A stretch of DNA of 64,000 nt from Verrucomicrobiaceae bacterium. Lineage in GTDB: Bacteria > Verrucomicrobiota > Verrucomicrobiia > Verrucomicrobiales > Verrucomicrobiaceae. The stretch covers positions 39,254-103,253 of the forward strand of contig JAIXOU010000030.1 of the NCBI GenBank assembly GCA_027486585.1. Direction: 5' to 3'. A model generated the notes under the pieces. That model saw only the letters and a list, made by a program, of their open reading frames with translations, did not search any database and was not told the DNA's origin. The translations under genes and the position numbers were made by a program. Shown piece after piece: positions 8,380-18,000 of this stretch (position 1 is the first letter of the stretch; every line of letters begins with the position of its first letter).

Positions 8380-9624
8380 TCATTCAAACCGCAGCGCCGC
8401 TATCGGATTCATGTTCGCGGCTTTCCTTGCCGGATAGAAGCCGAAGAAGACGCCGACGGCGAAGCTGATGCCAAAGGCGACGACGATGCTGCCGGTGGAG
8501 ACGGAGGGGTGGAAGTTTGGGATCATGGTGGCGGCGGCGCTGACGCCGTATCCGAGGGCGACGCCGATGGCTCCGCTGAGCAGGCTGAGGGTGATGGACT
8601 CGATGAGGAACTGGAGCAGGATGTCGCGCGGCTGTGCGCCCACGGCGATGCGCGTGCCGATCTCTCGGGTGCGCTCGGTGACGCTGACGAGCATGATATT
8701 CATGATGCCGATGCCACCAACGAGCAGTGACAATCCAGCGATGCCGCCGAGCAGATAGGTGAGCGTGGTGGTGATGCTATTCACGGTGTCGGCGATCTCC
8801 TTTTGGTTCACGATGTCGAAGTCGTTCTTCCGCCCGTCGGTGAGGCGGTGACGCTGGCGGAGCAGCGCGGTGATCTGCTCCTGGGCGGCGCTCATGAGGT
8901 CGTCGCTGCTGATTTGCAGCGTGACGAGGCGCGGATATTTCTCACCCGTGAGGCGGCGCATGGCGGTGGTGTAGGGAATGACGATGCGGTCATCCTGATC
9001 GGCACCGCCGATGCCCGCGCCTTTGCTTTCGAGCTGACCGATGATGGTGAAGGGCATGTTCTTGATGCGCACTGTCTGGCCCACGGGATGGAGTGGGCCG
9101 AACAGCTCGCGCGAGGTGCGTGAACCGATCACCGCCACGCGGGCGGAGGTGCGCAGTTCTCGCTCGGTGAACATGCTGCCGCGGGCGAGCGGCCAGTCTC
9201 GGATGTGCAAATAGTCGGGTGATTCACCAGCGATGGTCGTGCTCCAGTTGCGCCCGTTGGCGACGGCTTGCGCGGTGAGCGTGACCTCGGGACTCAAGGC
9301 TTTCACGCTGCGGACTTCGCGGCGGATAGCTTCCACATCCGCCAGCGTGAGATTACCGGACTGGCCACTGCCAGCGGAGGCTGCGTTGGTGCGTCGGCTT
9401 TTGGAAAAGATCACGAGCAGATTTGATCCGAGCGAAGAAACCTGGTCCTGAATGCGTTTCTGCGTGCCGCGTCCCAAGGCCATGATGGAGACAACGGATG
9501 CCACGCCGATGATGATGCCCAGCGCGGTGAGGGTGCTGCGGAGCTTGTTCCGGCGAAGGGCGCGAAAGGCGATCATGGCCGTGAGACCCACACGAAGCAG
9601 CGGAGAGGTGAGTGCTTGAATCAT
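8380..9624 (-). CDS. MacB-like ABC transporter permease
   Basis: A 414-residue MacB/FtsX-type permease. It has an N-terminal membrane segment (RSTLTALGIIIGVASVVSIMA), a MacB_PCD periplasmic domain at about residues 60-250, and three C-terminal membrane segments (about 285-410) with the family motif LLVGGIGIMNIMLVSVTERTREIG. It lies five bases after the ATPase gene and works with it, the lipoprotein adaptor and the TolC-like channel as a tripartite efflux or lipoprotein/peptide export pump. MacB is usually a fused ATPase-permease; here the two halves are separate genes, a common arrangement. Confidence 0.92.
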   Translation of the reverse strand: MIQALTSPLLRVGLTAMIAFRALRRNKLRSTLTALGIIIGVASVVSIMALGRGTQKRIQDQVSSLGSNLLVIFSKSRRTNAASAGSGQSGNLTLADVEAIRREVRSVKALSPEVTLTAQAVANGRNWSTTIAGESPDYLHIRDWPLARGSMFTERELRTSARVAVIGSRTSRELFGPLHPVGQTVRIKNMPFTIIGQLESKGAGIGGADQDDRIVIPYTTAMRRLTGEKYPRLVTLQISSDDLMSAAQEQITALLRQRHRLTDGRKNDFDIVNQKEIADTVNSITTTLTYLLGGIAGLSLLVGGIGIMNIMLVSVTERTREIGTRIAVGAQPRDILLQFLIESITLSLLSGAIGVALGYGVSAAATMIPNFHPSVSTGSIVVAFGISFAVGVFFGFYPARKAANMNPIAALRFE

Positions 9625-9629
9625 GATGA

Positions 9630-10391
9630 TCAGGAGAGGCTGGCGTGTTGTTCAGAAGCATCTAGCACGGCACGCTGATCATTGGCAAAGATGCGCGCGG
9701 CATTGACTTCATCACGAATGATCCTGCCATCGCGCATGACGATGATGCGCTTGCAGTAGGCGGCGATGTCCAGCTCATGCGTGACCATGATCACGGTGAT
9801 CCCGGCATCGTTGAGTGCTTGAAACAAGCCCATGACCTCGATGCTGGTGCGGGTGTCGAGATTGCCAGTGGGCTCGTCCGCCAGCACGAGTTCGGGATTG
9901 TTGACGAGGGCACGGGCGATGGCCACTCGCTGCTGCTGGCCGCCCGAGAGCTGATTGGGATGATTGTAGAGGCGTTCACCGAGGCCCACTTTTTTCAATG
10001 CTTCGATCGCGCGTTGGCGACGGTCACGCAGCGGCACATGCGGGTTGGTGTAAAAGAGTGGAAGCTCCACGTTCTCACACGCGGAAGTGCGAGAGAGCAG
10101 ATTGAAGCTCTGGAAAACGAATCCGATTTTCAGATTCCTCAACCGCGACAACTCGGATCGACCGAGGCGAGCAACATCCACACCATCGAGGAGGTATTGT
10201 CCGTCGGTGGGTTGATCGAGGCAGCCCAGCATGTTCATCAGCGTGGATTTGCCGGAGCCGCTGGAGCCCATGATGGCGACGAAGTCCCCGCGCTCGATGC
10301 GCAGGCTCACGCCGTTCACCGCACGCACTTCGACATCGCCAGTGCGGTAGATTTTCTGGAGGTTGTCCAGCTCGATGACACTTGCGTTCAT
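9630..10391 (-). CDS. MacB-like ABC transporter ATP-binding protein
   Basis: A 253-residue ATPase of the MacB/LolD/FtsE group. It has Walker [11 protein letters not shown]-loop [12 protein letters not shown] signature [14 protein letters not shown], Walker [13 protein letters not shown] and switch histidine VMVTHE. It sits on the cytoplasmic face and energises the permease encoded five bases downstream. The adaptor gene stops three bases upstream of its ATG, so the set is one operon. Confidence 0.93.
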   Translation of the reverse strand: MNASVIELDNLQKIYRTGDVEVRAVNGVSLRIERGDFVAIMGSSGSGKSTLMNMLGCLDQPTDGQYLLDGVDVARLGRSELSRLRNLKIGFVFQSFNLLSRTSACENVELPLFYTNPHVPLRDRRQRAIEALKKVGLGERLYNHPNQLSGGQQQRVAIARALVNNPELVLADEPTGNLDTRTSIEVMGLFQALNDAGITVIMVTHELDIAAYCKRIIVMRDGRIIRDEVNAARIFANDQRAVLDASEQHASLS

Positions 10392-10394
10392 GGC

Positions 10395-11522
10395 TTATAA
10401 AGATGGCGGTGGTCCACCCGCAGCTTCATTGGTTCCTCCAAGTGAAGCCGTCACTACCAGCGCTGAGGCATCGAGCCCGTCGAGAATCTCCGTCTCCGAG
10501 TTGTCGGTGATACCGGTGGTGACGATGACGGCGCGCAGCGTTTGCTCTTTGCCTGAGCCTTCCAGTGCATAGACGAGCTGCTGCTTGCGTTGCAGCTTGG
10601 CATTCGTGGTGCCGGTCATCTTGCTGCCATCCGGCGGGGTGAATCGCAGAGCGGTGTTCGGCACTTTGAGCACGTCGTTTCGCTCGGCGGTGAGGATGGA
10701 GACATCCGCCGTCATGCCAGGAAAAAGGCGCTGCTCGGGGTTCTCCACGTCGATGAGCGTCTCATACGTCACCACGTTTTCAGTGGTCGTCGGCGCGATA
10801 CGAACCTGCACGACATCGCCACTGAAGATGTCATCAGGGAAGGCATCCACAGTGAAGTTCACTTTGTTTCCCTTCTTCACACCGCCGATGTCGGCCTCAG
10901 AGACCGTGGCGGTGATGCGCATCTTTTTGATGTCCTGCGCGATGGTGAAAAGCACGGGCGTGCTCATCGCAGCAACCACGGTCTGACCCAAATCGACTTT
11001 CCTGGAAACCACGATGCCATCCACTGGAGCGGTGATGCGGCAGAAGCCGAGGTCCGTCTTTGCTTGATCGAGAGCCGCTTCTTTGATGGTTACCGTGGCT
11101 TCGGCTTGCGTCAGCTCGGCCACAGCTTGCTCCACATCCAGCTCGGTGGCGGCTCGCAGAGGAAGAAGGGATTTTTTGCGATCCAGATTTTGCTTCTTCA
11201 ACGTCACGCTGGCACCGGCACTGGCGAGTTCTCCTTCAGCAGCCTTCACTTTGGAGGAATAGATGGAGGTATCCAGCTCCGCGATGAGATCGCCTCGCTT
11301 CACGAGGGTGTTGAAGTCAGCATTGAGCTTCATGATGCGCCCGGAGACCTGGCAGCCCACGTCCACGCTCACCACGGCACCGAGCGTGCCACTTGCGGTG
11401 ACAACAGCGCGCAGATTGCCGCGTGAGACTGGCGTGGTTTCATAGCGGACCTCGCCTGCGCCCGGAGGCTTGCAGGCTGACAGGGTGACGAGTGACAACA
11501 GAATGTAGATACGTGTTTTCAT
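10395..11522 (-). CDS. HlyD/MacA-like membrane fusion lipoprotein
   Basis: A 375-residue periplasmic adaptor. The start chosen (11522) gives MKTRIYILLSLVTLSACKPP, a lipoprotein signal with LSAC lipobox (Cys17). It also overlaps the outer-membrane channel stop by four bases; the frame continues upstream to 11906, but that part is out-of-frame channel sequence. A barrel-sandwich/lipoyl half (GCQVSGRIMKLNADFNTLVKRGD), a coiled-coil hairpin (about 95-165) and a second lipoyl half (ITAPVDGIVVSRKVDLGQTV) are followed by beta-barrel and membrane-proximal domains. It bridges the MacB-like complex and the TolC-like channel. The C-terminus is Gly/Pro-rich. Confidence 0.9.
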   Translation of the reverse strand: MKTRIYILLSLVTLSACKPPGAGEVRYETTPVSRGNLRAVVTASGTLGAVVSVDVGCQVSGRIMKLNADFNTLVKRGDLIAELDTSIYSSKVKAAEGELASAGASVTLKKQNLDRKKSLLPLRAATELDVEQAVAELTQAEATVTIKEAALDQAKTDLGFCRITAPVDGIVVSRKVDLGQTVVAAMSTPVLFTIAQDIKKMRITATVSEADIGGVKKGNKVNFTVDAFPDDIFSGDVVQVRIAPTTTENVVTYETLIDVENPEQRLFPGMTADVSILTAERNDVLKVPNTALRFTPPDGSKMTGTTNAKLQRKQQLVYALEGSGKEQTLRAVIVTTGITDNSETEILDGLDASALVVTASLGGTNEAAGGPPPSL

Positions 11523-12913
11523 TTCCAACCTCCTCCGACGGCTTGATAAAGTTTGATGCGGGCGGCCACAGAGTCGTAGCGGGCCCCGATGAGATTTTGC
11601 TGTGCGGAGAAAAGATCCTGCTGTGAGGCCACCACATTGAGATAGCTCGACACACCACGCTGATCCCGCGCTGAGGCGAGATCGTAGCGCCGCTGCTGGG
11701 CGGCCACGAGTGCCTGCAAGGTGCTGATTCGCTCTCTCGCCGCGCATTGCGCAGCGAGCGCATCGGCCACTTCGCGGAAGGCGCTCTGGATGGCTTTCTC
11801 GTAGTTGGCGACTTCGATACGGGTGCGGATTTTCGCGGCATCGAGATTGGCTCGATTGCGGCCACCGGTGAAAATGGGCAGCGTGATCTGCGGCGCAAAG
11901 CTCCATGCAGCGGTGCCCTTGCTGAACAGGCTGGTGAGCTCCGTGCTGACGGTGCCTTCCTGTGCCGTGAGTTTGATGGTGGGGAAAAAGGCGGCTCGCG
12001 CGGCTCCGATGTCTGCATTTGCTGCACGCAGGGTGCGCTCTGCTTCTTGAATATCTGGGCGGCCCTGGAGCAACTCGGACGGCACACCTGCGGATACGGC
12101 TTTCACAGGAGCATCGGCCAGCGATTTGCCCGCAGGCAAGTTGGTGGGCAGCGGCTGACCAAGCATGAGCACGAGGCCGTTCTCGGCTTGGTCTCGCTGA
12201 CGTTGATAAGCGATCAAATTGGCCTTGGCAGTGAGCACCTGGGCTTCGGAGGAGCGAAGGTCGAGTTCCAGCAGCCCGCCTGCTTTGAATATGCTGTCAT
12301 TCAGACGGTAGCTTTCCTCGACTGCGGCTAGCGTGAGCTTCGTGTTAGCAATGAGTTCACCAAACTGCCGCACCGTATAGTATTGTGTGGCCAGCTCGGC
12401 TACCAGCGTCACCTGCGCGGCACGCTGCGCCTCGGTTTTGGCAAAGTATTGCTCCAGTGCCTTCGCGCTCAGGCTGCGGATGCGGCCAAACAAGTCCAGC
12501 TCATACGAGGTGGTGCCGAGGTTGAGCTGCCACTGATTGCTCGTCATCCCGGACTGATGTGACCGACTAAAATCAGTACCTTGCGAGACGCTGGGCAGCA
12601 ACGCCGATCGCTCGATGCGATACTGCGCCCGCGCCTCTTCCACTCGCAGCATGGCAACGCGCAGGTCGCGATTGTTCGCCAGCGCGATGTCAATGAGCCG
12701 AACCAATCGGGCATCATTGAACACCTGCCGCCATGCGATCTCGCTGCTGGCCGCGCTCGTTTTGCCGCCACTGGGATACCGCGCACTCACGGGTGCGTTG
12801 GGCAGGTTCAACTTTGGGATAAATGTGCAACTCGACACCGACTGGCAGACGAGGAGGCCAAGGACTGCACGCCTTGTCATGGGTGATGAGTGAAACTGCT
12901 TGATGAGGGACAT
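11519..12913 (-). CDS. TolC/OprM (NodT-family) outer-membrane efflux lipoprotein
   Basis: A 464-residue outer-membrane channel of the RND/NodT family. The N-terminus ends in VSSC (Cys29), a lipobox as in OprM. Two OEP repeats are visible: residues about 65-250 (NNRDLRVAMLRVEEARAQYRIERSALLPSV) and about 265-455 (GRPDIQEAERTLRAANADIGAARAAFFPTI ... GVSSYLNVVASQQDLFSAQ). It is the first gene of the efflux operon. The 185-base gap to the divergent histidine kinase contains LytTR-like boxes, so the neighbouring two-component system may control it. Confidence 0.92.
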   Translation of the reverse strand: MSLIKQFHSSPMTRRAVLGLLVCQSVSSCTFIPKLNLPNAPVSARYPSGGKTSAASSEIAWRQVFNDARLVRLIDIALANNRDLRVAMLRVEEARAQYRIERSALLPSVSQGTDFSRSHQSGMTSNQWQLNLGTTSYELDLFGRIRSLSAKALEQYFAKTEAQRAAQVTLVAELATQYYTVRQFGELIANTKLTLAAVEESYRLNDSIFKAGGLLELDLRSSEAQVLTAKANLIAYQRQRDQAENGLVLMLGQPLPTNLPAGKSLADAPVKAVSAGVPSELLQGRPDIQEAERTLRAANADIGAARAAFFPTIKLTAQEGTVSTELTSLFSKGTAAWSFAPQITLPIFTGGRNRANLDAAKIRTRIEVANYEKAIQSAFREVADALAAQCAARERISTLQALVAAQQRRYDLASARDQRGVSSYLNVVASQQDLFSAQQNLIGARYDSVAARIKLYQAVGGGWK

Positions 12914-12977
12914 GCCTCATCATCAATCCATCCCCGCTTCTCGCGCTGAGAATGGGATCGGCGGAGTGATCACCGTG

Positions 12978-13039
12978 ATCAACGGCAGTTGAGGCGGATG
13001 AGCGGTGGCTGCCGTTCATGGGCCTCTGCCACCGTTCAT
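12978..13039. promoter_or_regulatory. LytTR-type binding boxes in divergent promoter region
   Basis: Two direct 9-base boxes on the plus strand, GCCGTTCAT at 13011-13019 and ACCGTTCAT at 13031-13039, start 20 bases apart. The second matches the general LytTR half-site pattern [TA][AC][CA]GTTN[AG][TG] at all positions and the first at eight of nine. A third copy (GCCGTTGAT) is on the minus strand at 12978-12986, facing the efflux operon. They lie between the TolC-like gene and the kinase start at 13099. The adjacent response regulator is LytTR-type, so these are candidate operators. Confidence 0.55.
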
Positions 13040-13098
13040 CATGCCAGCAGGCAGCTTGTCATTTCCTGGCTGACATTTCACTGCGCTGTCCCAAACTT

Positions 13099-14250
13099 AT
13101 GCAGATGAAAGACGCCCGAATAACTGCTGATAACACCCCGCCCTTTGCCGGGCGTGGCTACCATCTCATGCAGGCAGGGTTCTGGATATTGTTCACACTT
13201 GCCGTGACGGCCACACTCCTCTCAGGGCCGCCTTCCTTCTTATTTGAAGATATGCCGCCAGAGATAGAAGGAGCAGTCCAAAAGGCATTTGCTTCGCTGA
13301 AGCCCATGATGTGGTTGCACAACGCGGTGATGACATTCTGTGGCATCCTTGCCACACATCTACTGCATTTACTGACACTGAGGTGCCGCTGGGATCGGCT
13401 GCCGTTGAGGCGTCTGTTACCCACAGTGATGATCACCTGCATGATACTCGCGGTGACGATTTCATTATTGATCAGTAGCGTCAGAGCTTTCGCCGTTGGC
13501 TCTAGTTTTGGAGTGCGTATGATGGAACATAGACTGCTGATAGAGTTTTTTTCTACCAGCATCGTGGCTTTCTTTCTGCTCGGCATGTGGGCGGCGCTTT
13601 ATTATGCCTGCCATGCCTTCACGAGGCTTCATCAAATGGAAGTCACCACGCTGCGCAGCGATTCAGCCATCAAGGAAGCGCGGCTGCAAACCATCGCCAC
13701 GCAGCTCAATCCGCACTTTCTCTTCAACTCCCTCAATGCCGTCCGCGCCCTTATTGAAGAAAGCCCCAAGCAAGCGCGTGATGCCGTGACGCAACTATCC
13801 CTCGTGCTGCGAGCTTCCCTATCCGCCAGCGATCAAAAGCTGATCCCCCTGCGCGATGAACTCACGGCGGTGAATGCCTTGCTCGACCTCGAACTGACGC
13901 GCTACGGAGATCGCCTGCATGTGGAGCGTGCGGTGGGCGATGGCTGCGAAAGGGCACTCGTGCCGCCGCTCCTGCTCGTCACTCTCGTTGAGAACGCCGT
14001 GAAGCACGGTGTCGCCGCCAAACTCGGCTCCGGTCACCTCCGCTACACTGCGCAATTGTTGAGTGGCAGCCTGAACCTCCGCGTAGAAAACTCTGGGACA
14101 CTCACCGAAAGCTGGGAGCACAAAGGCGGCATCGGATTGGCCCATACGCAGGAACGGCTCGTGTTGCTGTTTGGTGATAAAGCAACGATGACCATCCAAC
14201 AAACCGCTGACGGAGTCGAGGCATCCGTCATCCTTCCGCAGAACCTATGA
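13099..14250 (+). CDS. LytS/YehU-type sensor histidine kinase
   Basis: A 383-residue membrane kinase. I chose the ATG at 13099 because the upstream extension to 13018 would cover the putative LytTR boxes; 13105 is also possible. Four hydrophobic segments lie in residues about 20-185. The His_kinase domain carries QLNPHFLFNSLNAVRALIEE (phospho-acceptor His in NPHFLFN), followed by an ATPase domain with LVENAVKHG (N box) and a glycine-containing GGIGLAHTQERL. It overlaps the response-regulator gene by four bases. No extracytoplasmic sensor domain of notable size is visible, so the signal is probably sensed in or near the membrane. Confidence 0.9.
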   Translation: MQMKDARITADNTPPFAGRGYHLMQAGFWILFTLAVTATLLSGPPSFLFEDMPPEIEGAVQKAFASLKPMMWLHNAVMTFCGILATHLLHLLTLRCRWDRLPLRRLLPTVMITCMILAVTISLLISSVRAFAVGSSFGVRMMEHRLLIEFFSTSIVAFFLLGMWAALYYACHAFTRLHQMEVTTLRSDSAIKEARLQTIATQLNPHFLFNSLNAVRALIEESPKQARDAVTQLSLVLRASLSASDQKLIPLRDELTAVNALLDLELTRYGDRLHVERAVGDGCERALVPPLLLVTLVENAVKHGVAAKLGSGHLRYTAQLLSGSLNLRVENSGTLTESWEHKGGIGLAHTQERLVLLFGDKATMTIQQTADGVEASVILPQNL

Positions 14251-14966
14251 AAGCCCTCATCATCGACGACGAACGCATGGCCCGGCGCGAGATGCGCCGC
14301 CTCCTGGAAGCGCATCCCGAGATCGAAATCGTCGGTGAGGCCGACAGCGGTCATGCCGCGCTTAGCCTGCTGCCTTCGCTGAAGCCGGACGTGTTCTTTC
14401 TCGACATCCAAATGCCCGAGATGGACGGCTTTGAGTTTGTCAATGCCATGGGCGAATACTCCCCTCAGATCATCTTCTGCACCGCCTACGATGCCCACGC
14501 CCTGCGTGCCTTTGAGGTCAACGCCGTGGACTATCTCTTGAAGCCCGTCGATCCCGAACGCCTAGCCGCCGCCGTCCAGCGACTGCACGACACGCCACCC
14601 TCCGACACAGCCATGCAGGACGAAACACCCCTGCGAGAAACCGACCGCGTGCTGCTCAAAGGCGAGCAACGTACCTGGTTCTTGCCCGTGCGCTCGATCT
14701 ACCTGCTCCAGTCCGAGGGCAACTACACCCATGTCTTCTTCGAGGGCGGAAAAGTCCTGCTCCCACGCTCCCTCGCCGCCCTGGAGCAACGACTGAACCT
14801 CCCCATCTTCTTCCGCGCCAACCGCGCCCAACTAATCAACACCCGCGCCATCACCAATGTCGCCGAATGGTTCAATGGCGGCTTGCAAGTCACGTTAGCG
14901 TCTGGGGACAAAGTCGAAATCTCCCGCCGTCAGGCTGCTCTGTTCCGCAAACAGAAGGGGCTTTGA
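14247..14966 (+). CDS. LytTR-family response regulator
   Basis: A 239-residue two-domain regulator. Residues 1-115 are a receiver domain with the acidic pair D7/D8 and phospho-acceptor D53 (FFLDIQMPEMDG); KPVD near 105 contains the conserved Lys. Residues about 140-239 form a LytTR DNA-binding domain (SEGNYTHVFF, FFRANRAQLINTRAI, KVEISRRQAALF). It is translationally coupled to the kinase and probably binds the repeats at 12978-13039, controlling itself, the efflux operon, or both. Confidence 0.92.
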   Translation: MKALIIDDERMARREMRRLLEAHPEIEIVGEADSGHAALSLLPSLKPDVFFLDIQMPEMDGFEFVNAMGEYSPQIIFCTAYDAHALRAFEVNAVDYLLKPVDPERLAAAVQRLHDTPPSDTAMQDETPLRETDRVLLKGEQRTWFLPVRSIYLLQSEGNYTHVFFEGGKVLLPRSLAALEQRLNLPIFFRANRAQLINTRAITNVAEWFNGGLQVTLASGDKVEISRRQAALFRKQKGL

Positions 14967-15066
14967 TTTTGGCAAAGCAGGAAAGCTTTCGCAATATTGC
15001 CCCGAAGCTCACGAGCATTGAGCCGTGAGTGTTACTGGAACCTGAAGAGCAGGTGGTTTGTCCTCT

Positions 15067-18000
15067 TTACTTCGTCTTGAACTCGCGACTGGTCGTTAGG
15101 GCGATGATGACCTCGCGAATCGCAAAATCCTTCGCCTTCGCACGCTTCACGATGTCTTCGGCTAGCGCGATGTCGGTGAAGCCATACGGCCTGCCGAGCC
15201 CATACTCGATGAGCGCTTCCGTGAAGCCTTGAGCAAAGTTTTCGCTCTTGGCGGCGATTTGGTCGCGGAGGTCGAAGTAGGTTTGGAAGGCGGGGCCGTG
15301 GTGGAATTGGCCGGCGGGGTCGATGGGCCAGTCTTTTTTGGTTTTGGGGTCCTGATCGACGTCGCGCCATTTGCCGGCGGCGTTGAAGTTTTCGAGGCCA
15401 AAGCCAATGGGGTCGATCTTACGATGGCACTGGAGGCACTGGGGCTCTTCTTGATGGGCGAGGAGGCGTTCACGCGGGCTGATGGGTTTGCCGGCTAGGC
15501 GGTCGAGCTGCGGCACATTCGGCGGGGCGGGCGGTGGTGGATTGTGGAGGAGTTTGCGCAGCACCCAGGCACCGCGCTCGACGGGACTGGTGCGCTCGCC
15601 GTTGCTGCCCATGGCGAGGATGGCGGCCATGCCGAGCAGGCCACCGCGTGGGGAATTGGCGGGGAGTTTGACCTTTTGAAACGCATCGCCGCTGATGCCT
15701 TCGATGCCGTAGTAGGTGGCGAGCAGGCCGTTGACGTGGATTTCGTCGCTCTTGAGCAGTTTCGTGAGGCTGCCGTTGTTTCGCAGCAGGTGGGCGAAGG
15801 TTTCATACACTTCGCGGCGTGCGGCGGCCTTGGCGCTTTCGTCAAAGTCCCGAAACTGCTTGGTGTCGAACTGGAAGAAGTCTAGCCGGTCCATGCTGAG
15901 CCATTGATGCACGAAGCCACTGACAAACTCGTCGGCCTTCGGGCTGGCGATCATGCGATCCACCTCGCGAGCGATGAGGTCAGGGTTCGTGATATCTACT
16001 TTGAGAAGCTGTTCATCCGGTGGAGCGCTCCAGAGGAAATAGGACAGGCGTGAGGCGAGTTCGGGAGCTGATAGCGATCTCTGGCTTTCATTTTTTACCC
16101 CTAACTTTTTACCAGCCCCTTCTTTTGGTAAAAGATTTGGGGTAAAAAATTGGGGACCTGTTTCCTGAAGATACAAAAAGCCCGGCGAGGCCAGGATGAC
16201 GCTCAAAGGCTCGCGGATGGCCTTATCGAAGCTCTCACCAGCTTTCAGGCGTGTTGCGTGCAAAACCGTCAATTTGTCCAAAAAGGCGGCGGAAGGCTTT
16301 TTACCGCGAAAGGCTCGTTCGGCGAAGGTTTCGAGCACTTGGCGAGCATTCATCTCACCAGCGGCGAGCACGGGTGGGACGCTTGTTTTGGCATTCGCGG
16401 GCGCGAGCGGGCCTTCCCACTCCACCCAATCGATCCACAACGCGGAGGGAGGTCCCACGCCGGTGGCTTTCTGCGCAGCGGTGTAGAGTTCGTGATCGAG
16501 CTTCACATCCCGCTTCTCGCGCAGCACAAAGGTTCGCGGACCATCGGAGGCGAGGCTCACCGGCACCTCAATGATCTGCGGTGCATCGGTGGTGCCGCTG
16601 ATTTGGAACGTTTGCATTAGCGTGAAGTCTTCATCGCCCGCCTTACGACTGCCGAGCGCGACGAAGTGCCGCTCCTTCGGCGTGCCCTTCACCGCGCCAA
16701 CGCGGAAGCGCAGCTTGTAATCGCCCGGCTCGGCCTTCTCGACCTCATGCTTCGTCTTTAGCCAGCCCGAAGGCTGATCCGGTGGCAGCGTGATGACCTC
16801 TTCCTTGTGGACGTTGTAGAGGGTCAAATACGCGCCGTTCTTGGTGAGCGGATCATTCAGGTATCGCTCAAAACTCGGCCCATGCTGCTCAAAGCTACGG
16901 ATTCGAAACTTCGCCTCCTGCTCGTCCGGAATGCCCTTCTGCGGCTGCTTGGTCTCCATGAACTTCTTCGCCGCCTCGTAGCCGCCTTTGAAGTAGCCCT
17001 TGTAAGTGCCGCCGACCATCGCGTTCGCATGCAACTCGACCTCGCGACGTTCTTTGATCGTCTTCGTCAAAGCAGGCGCACTCGCCACCTCAATCCAGTC
17101 AATCCACAACGCGAACTCAGGCCCGACGCCGTTGCGCTTCAGCGCTTCATTGAAGACTTCACGCGCGGCGTCCTCGGATTGGTAGCTGCCTTTTTCCTGG
17201 AAGAAAAAGCCACGTCCGTTCGTGGGCGAAAACTTCAGCGGAATCTCAAGCAACTGCGGTTTCTCCATCGTGCCTGTGACCTGATGACTGCTCACGATGG
17301 CACGTACGCCCGAGTCGTGATGCGAACCAAACTCCACGAAGTGCCGCGACGCCGTTGTGTTCTTCGTCACCGCGATGCGCACTCGCACGACGTAATCGCC
17401 TGCAGGCCAATCGCCGGGAAGACGGAACGCCTGATACGGATTCACATGCACATCCTCGATTGTGAGAAACGCGCCTGACTTCGTGGCCGGATGCTCCACA
17501 TAAGCGCGATGATGTGGCACATAGTGAAGCCAGTTGCCGCGGCCCAGCCTCTCCGCCTCCACGTCATCCACGAAGCCAAACGTCTTCGGTGCCGGCGCAC
17601 CCACGATGCGCTGCCACCGCGAATGAAGATGCGTCGCATCGTTCGGCTTCTCCGCGCGGATCTTTGCGACCATCTTAGCATTCTCCGGATTCTGCGCTGC
17701 TGCTTCCAGCGCCGCCATCCACTTCTCGTAGCGCTGATGGGCATCCACACGATCCTCAAGCGACTTGGCAATGCGTGCATTCTTTTCCTCCGCCTCGACG
17801 TGCATGAGCCGCGGCTTCTCAGTCGTTGGCACAACGAACCGCGCGAAATGCTCATCCAGCCCCTGGCGCCCGAGCGCAAGGTATTGCTCAAACTGATCCG
17901 ACGACATGAAAAGCGACGAACCCACCGTGTCGAATGTCCCCGCGCCACCATCGGCAGGCAGTTCGTTCACACGCAGATCTACGCCGAGCAGATCGCGGAT

